Positions 63,106 through 64,000 of a DNA stretch of 64,000 nucleotides are shown here, piece after piece. The notes beneath the pieces were generated by a model. It worked only from the letters and a program-made list of their open reading frames with translations, was not told the DNA's origin and ran no database searches. Each line of letters begins with the position of its first letter. The first letter of the stretch is position 1. The translations under genes and the position numbers were made by a program. The stretch spans positions 124,001 through 188,000 of the forward strand of contig NZ_JAOWCB010000002.1 of assembly GCF_026420845.1 (NCBI RefSeq), in the 5' to 3' direction. Source of the DNA: Streptomyces sp. PR69 (GTDB taxonomy: Bacteria; Actinomycetota; Actinomycetes; Streptomycetales; Streptomycetaceae).

Positions 63106-63872
63106 GCCTGTCCCCCCTCGGCGCGCTCCGCCACTCCGGCAGCCTCTTCGCCATGGCCCTGGACGTCCTGCGGACGCTGCCGCGCCGCCCCTTCCAGATC
63201 CGGGAGTTCATCCAGCAGGCGTGGTTCATCGCCAGTGTGACCATCCTGCCCACGGCTCTGGTCTCCATCCCCTTCGGCGCCGTCATCGCCCTGCAGATCG
63301 GCAGTCTGACGCGGCAGCTCGGCGCCCAGTCGTTCGCCGGGGCGGCATCGGTGCTCGCCGTGCTGCGCGAGGCGTCGCCGATCGTCACCGCCCTGCTGAT
63401 CGCGGGCGCGGGAGGCACGGCGATCTGCGCCGATCTGGGCGCACGGAAGATCCGGGAGGAGATCGACGCCATGCAGGTGCTCGGCATCGATCCGATCCAC
63501 CGGCTGGTGGTGCCCCGGGTGCTGGCCACCATGCTGGTGGCGGTGCTGCTCAACGGCCTGGTCTCCGTCGTCGGGGTGGCCGGCGGCTATTTCTTCAACG
63601 TGATCATGCAGGACGGCACGCCCGGCGCGTATCTCGCTTCCTTCACCACGCTCGCCCAGCTGTCCGATCTCTGGGCGGCCGAGCTGAAGGCGCTGGTGTT
63701 CGGGGCGATCGCCGCGATCGTCGCCTCGTACAAGGGGCTGACCGCCAAGGGCGGCCCGAAGGGCGTCGGCGACGCCGTGAACCAGTCGGTGGTCATCACC
63801 TTCATGTTGCTGTTCGTGACGAACTTCGTGATGACCGCCGTCTACTTCCAAGTCGTTCCGCAGAGGGGATAG
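63102..63872 (+). CDS. MlaE/YrbE-family permease (first)
   Basis: A 256-residue permease with about five to six membrane segments and the conserved region GARKIREEIDAMQVLGIDPI. Four-base overlap with the ATPase gene. It would pair with the second permease in an Mce lipid importer. Confidence 0.93.
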   Translation: MSLSPLGALRHSGSLFAMALDVLRTLPRRPFQIREFIQQAWFIASVTILPTALVSIPFGAVIALQIGSLTRQLGAQSFAGAASVLAVLREASPIVTALLIAGAGGTAICADLGARKIREEIDAMQVLGIDPIHRLVVPRVLATMLVAVLLNGLVSVVGVAGGYFFNVIMQDGTPGAYLASFTTLAQLSDLWAAELKALVFGAIAAIVASYKGLTAKGGPKGVGDAVNQSVVITFMLLFVTNFVMTAVYFQVVPQRG

Positions 63873-63878
63873 CAGGGG

Positions 63879-64000
63879 ATGGCTCTGACGGGACGTATGA
63901 CGGGGGTGACGCACCGGCTGCTCGGCCGGCCGCTGCGCGCGCTTGAGGAACTCGGCGTCCAGCTTGCCTTCTACGGGCGCTCGATCGCCTGGACCGGCCG
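63879..64000 (+). CDS. Second MlaE/YrbE-family permease (3' end outside window)
   Basis: Only the first 40 residues are visible (MALTGRMTGVTHRLLGRPLR, EELGVQLAFYGRSI). Position six bases after the first permease and the start sequence fit YrbE1B. mce genes are expected to follow. Confidence 0.85.
   Translation, partial: MALTGRMTGVTHRLLGRPLRALEELGVQLAFYGRSIAWTG

Overview
The window looks like a Streptomyces chromosome. Base composition is very GC-rich throughout. The dnaK-grpE-dnaJ-hspR operon and clpB both carry HspR-type HAIR operators. GTG starts and 4-bp ATGA/GTGA gene overlaps are common. Typical streptomycete families are present (SapB-independent LuxR/TrmB-like regulators, DUF5994, DUF6153, MAB_1171c-like proteins, SlpD/E-type peptidases, mce-type transport genes). 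All gene calls come from reading the translated sequence; no database search was run.

Layout. (1) 1-17.1 kb is conserved core: clpB (its 3' end lies off the window), a pyridoxamine-phosphate-oxidase-like enzyme, a small locus encoding a secreted peptide with six GEPSWG repeats plus a degenerate Rieske-like protein and a divergent LuxR-type regulator, the heat-shock operon, a sugar transferase, a large Fe-S oxidoreductase, a Yip1 protein, a phosphoribosyltransferase, dcd, tRNA-Gly(CCC), tatA and a DedA protein. (2) 17.3-25.4 kb is accessory and rich in decaying genes: LysR and SDR fragments, a GH16-like protein, a CPA2 antiporter, a BlaI-type repressor, a frameshifted spo0M, a collapsed terB and a cold-shock fragment among small stress proteins. 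(3) 25.5-38.8 kb is a metal and phosphate island: divergent arsRBO and arsCT, a second arsR/arsC pair, an orphan degenerate response regulator, pstSCAB, a truncated phoX fused to a truncated ccdA, and a merR/merT-like pair. (4) 39-55.7 kb holds a secreted tripeptidyl-peptidase-like hydrolase, a zinc-ribbon protein, a sulfide/persulfide module (ArsR-rhodanese, persulfide dioxygenase-rhodanese, MFS), an FG-GAP secreted protein, a PLP enzyme plus MFS exporter module, a TetR regulator, and a MAB_1171c/XRE/ImmA-IrrE set. (5) 55.7-59.2 kb is a broken polyketide synthase/alpha-oxoamine synthase gene coupled to an epimerase-like gene. (6) 59.3-64 kb holds a lytic transglycosylase, a membrane-anchored ECF sigma factor and the start of an mce lipid-import operon.

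How the genes work together. HspR, last gene of its own operon, probably represses dnaK and clpB through three HAIR sites. In the metal island the arsenic genes would reduce arsenate and export arsenite, while pstSCAB takes up phosphate selectively. A tandem PHO-box-like repeat in front of the second arsC, and near-identical ATCTAT/ATAGAT palindromes in front of both that arsC and pstS, suggest that arsenate defence and phosphate uptake share regulators. The best candidate for an undescribed system is the GEPSWG-repeat secreted peptide, translationally coupled to a Rieske-fold protein that has lost its histidine ligands, beside a divergent regulator (3.26-5.05 kb).
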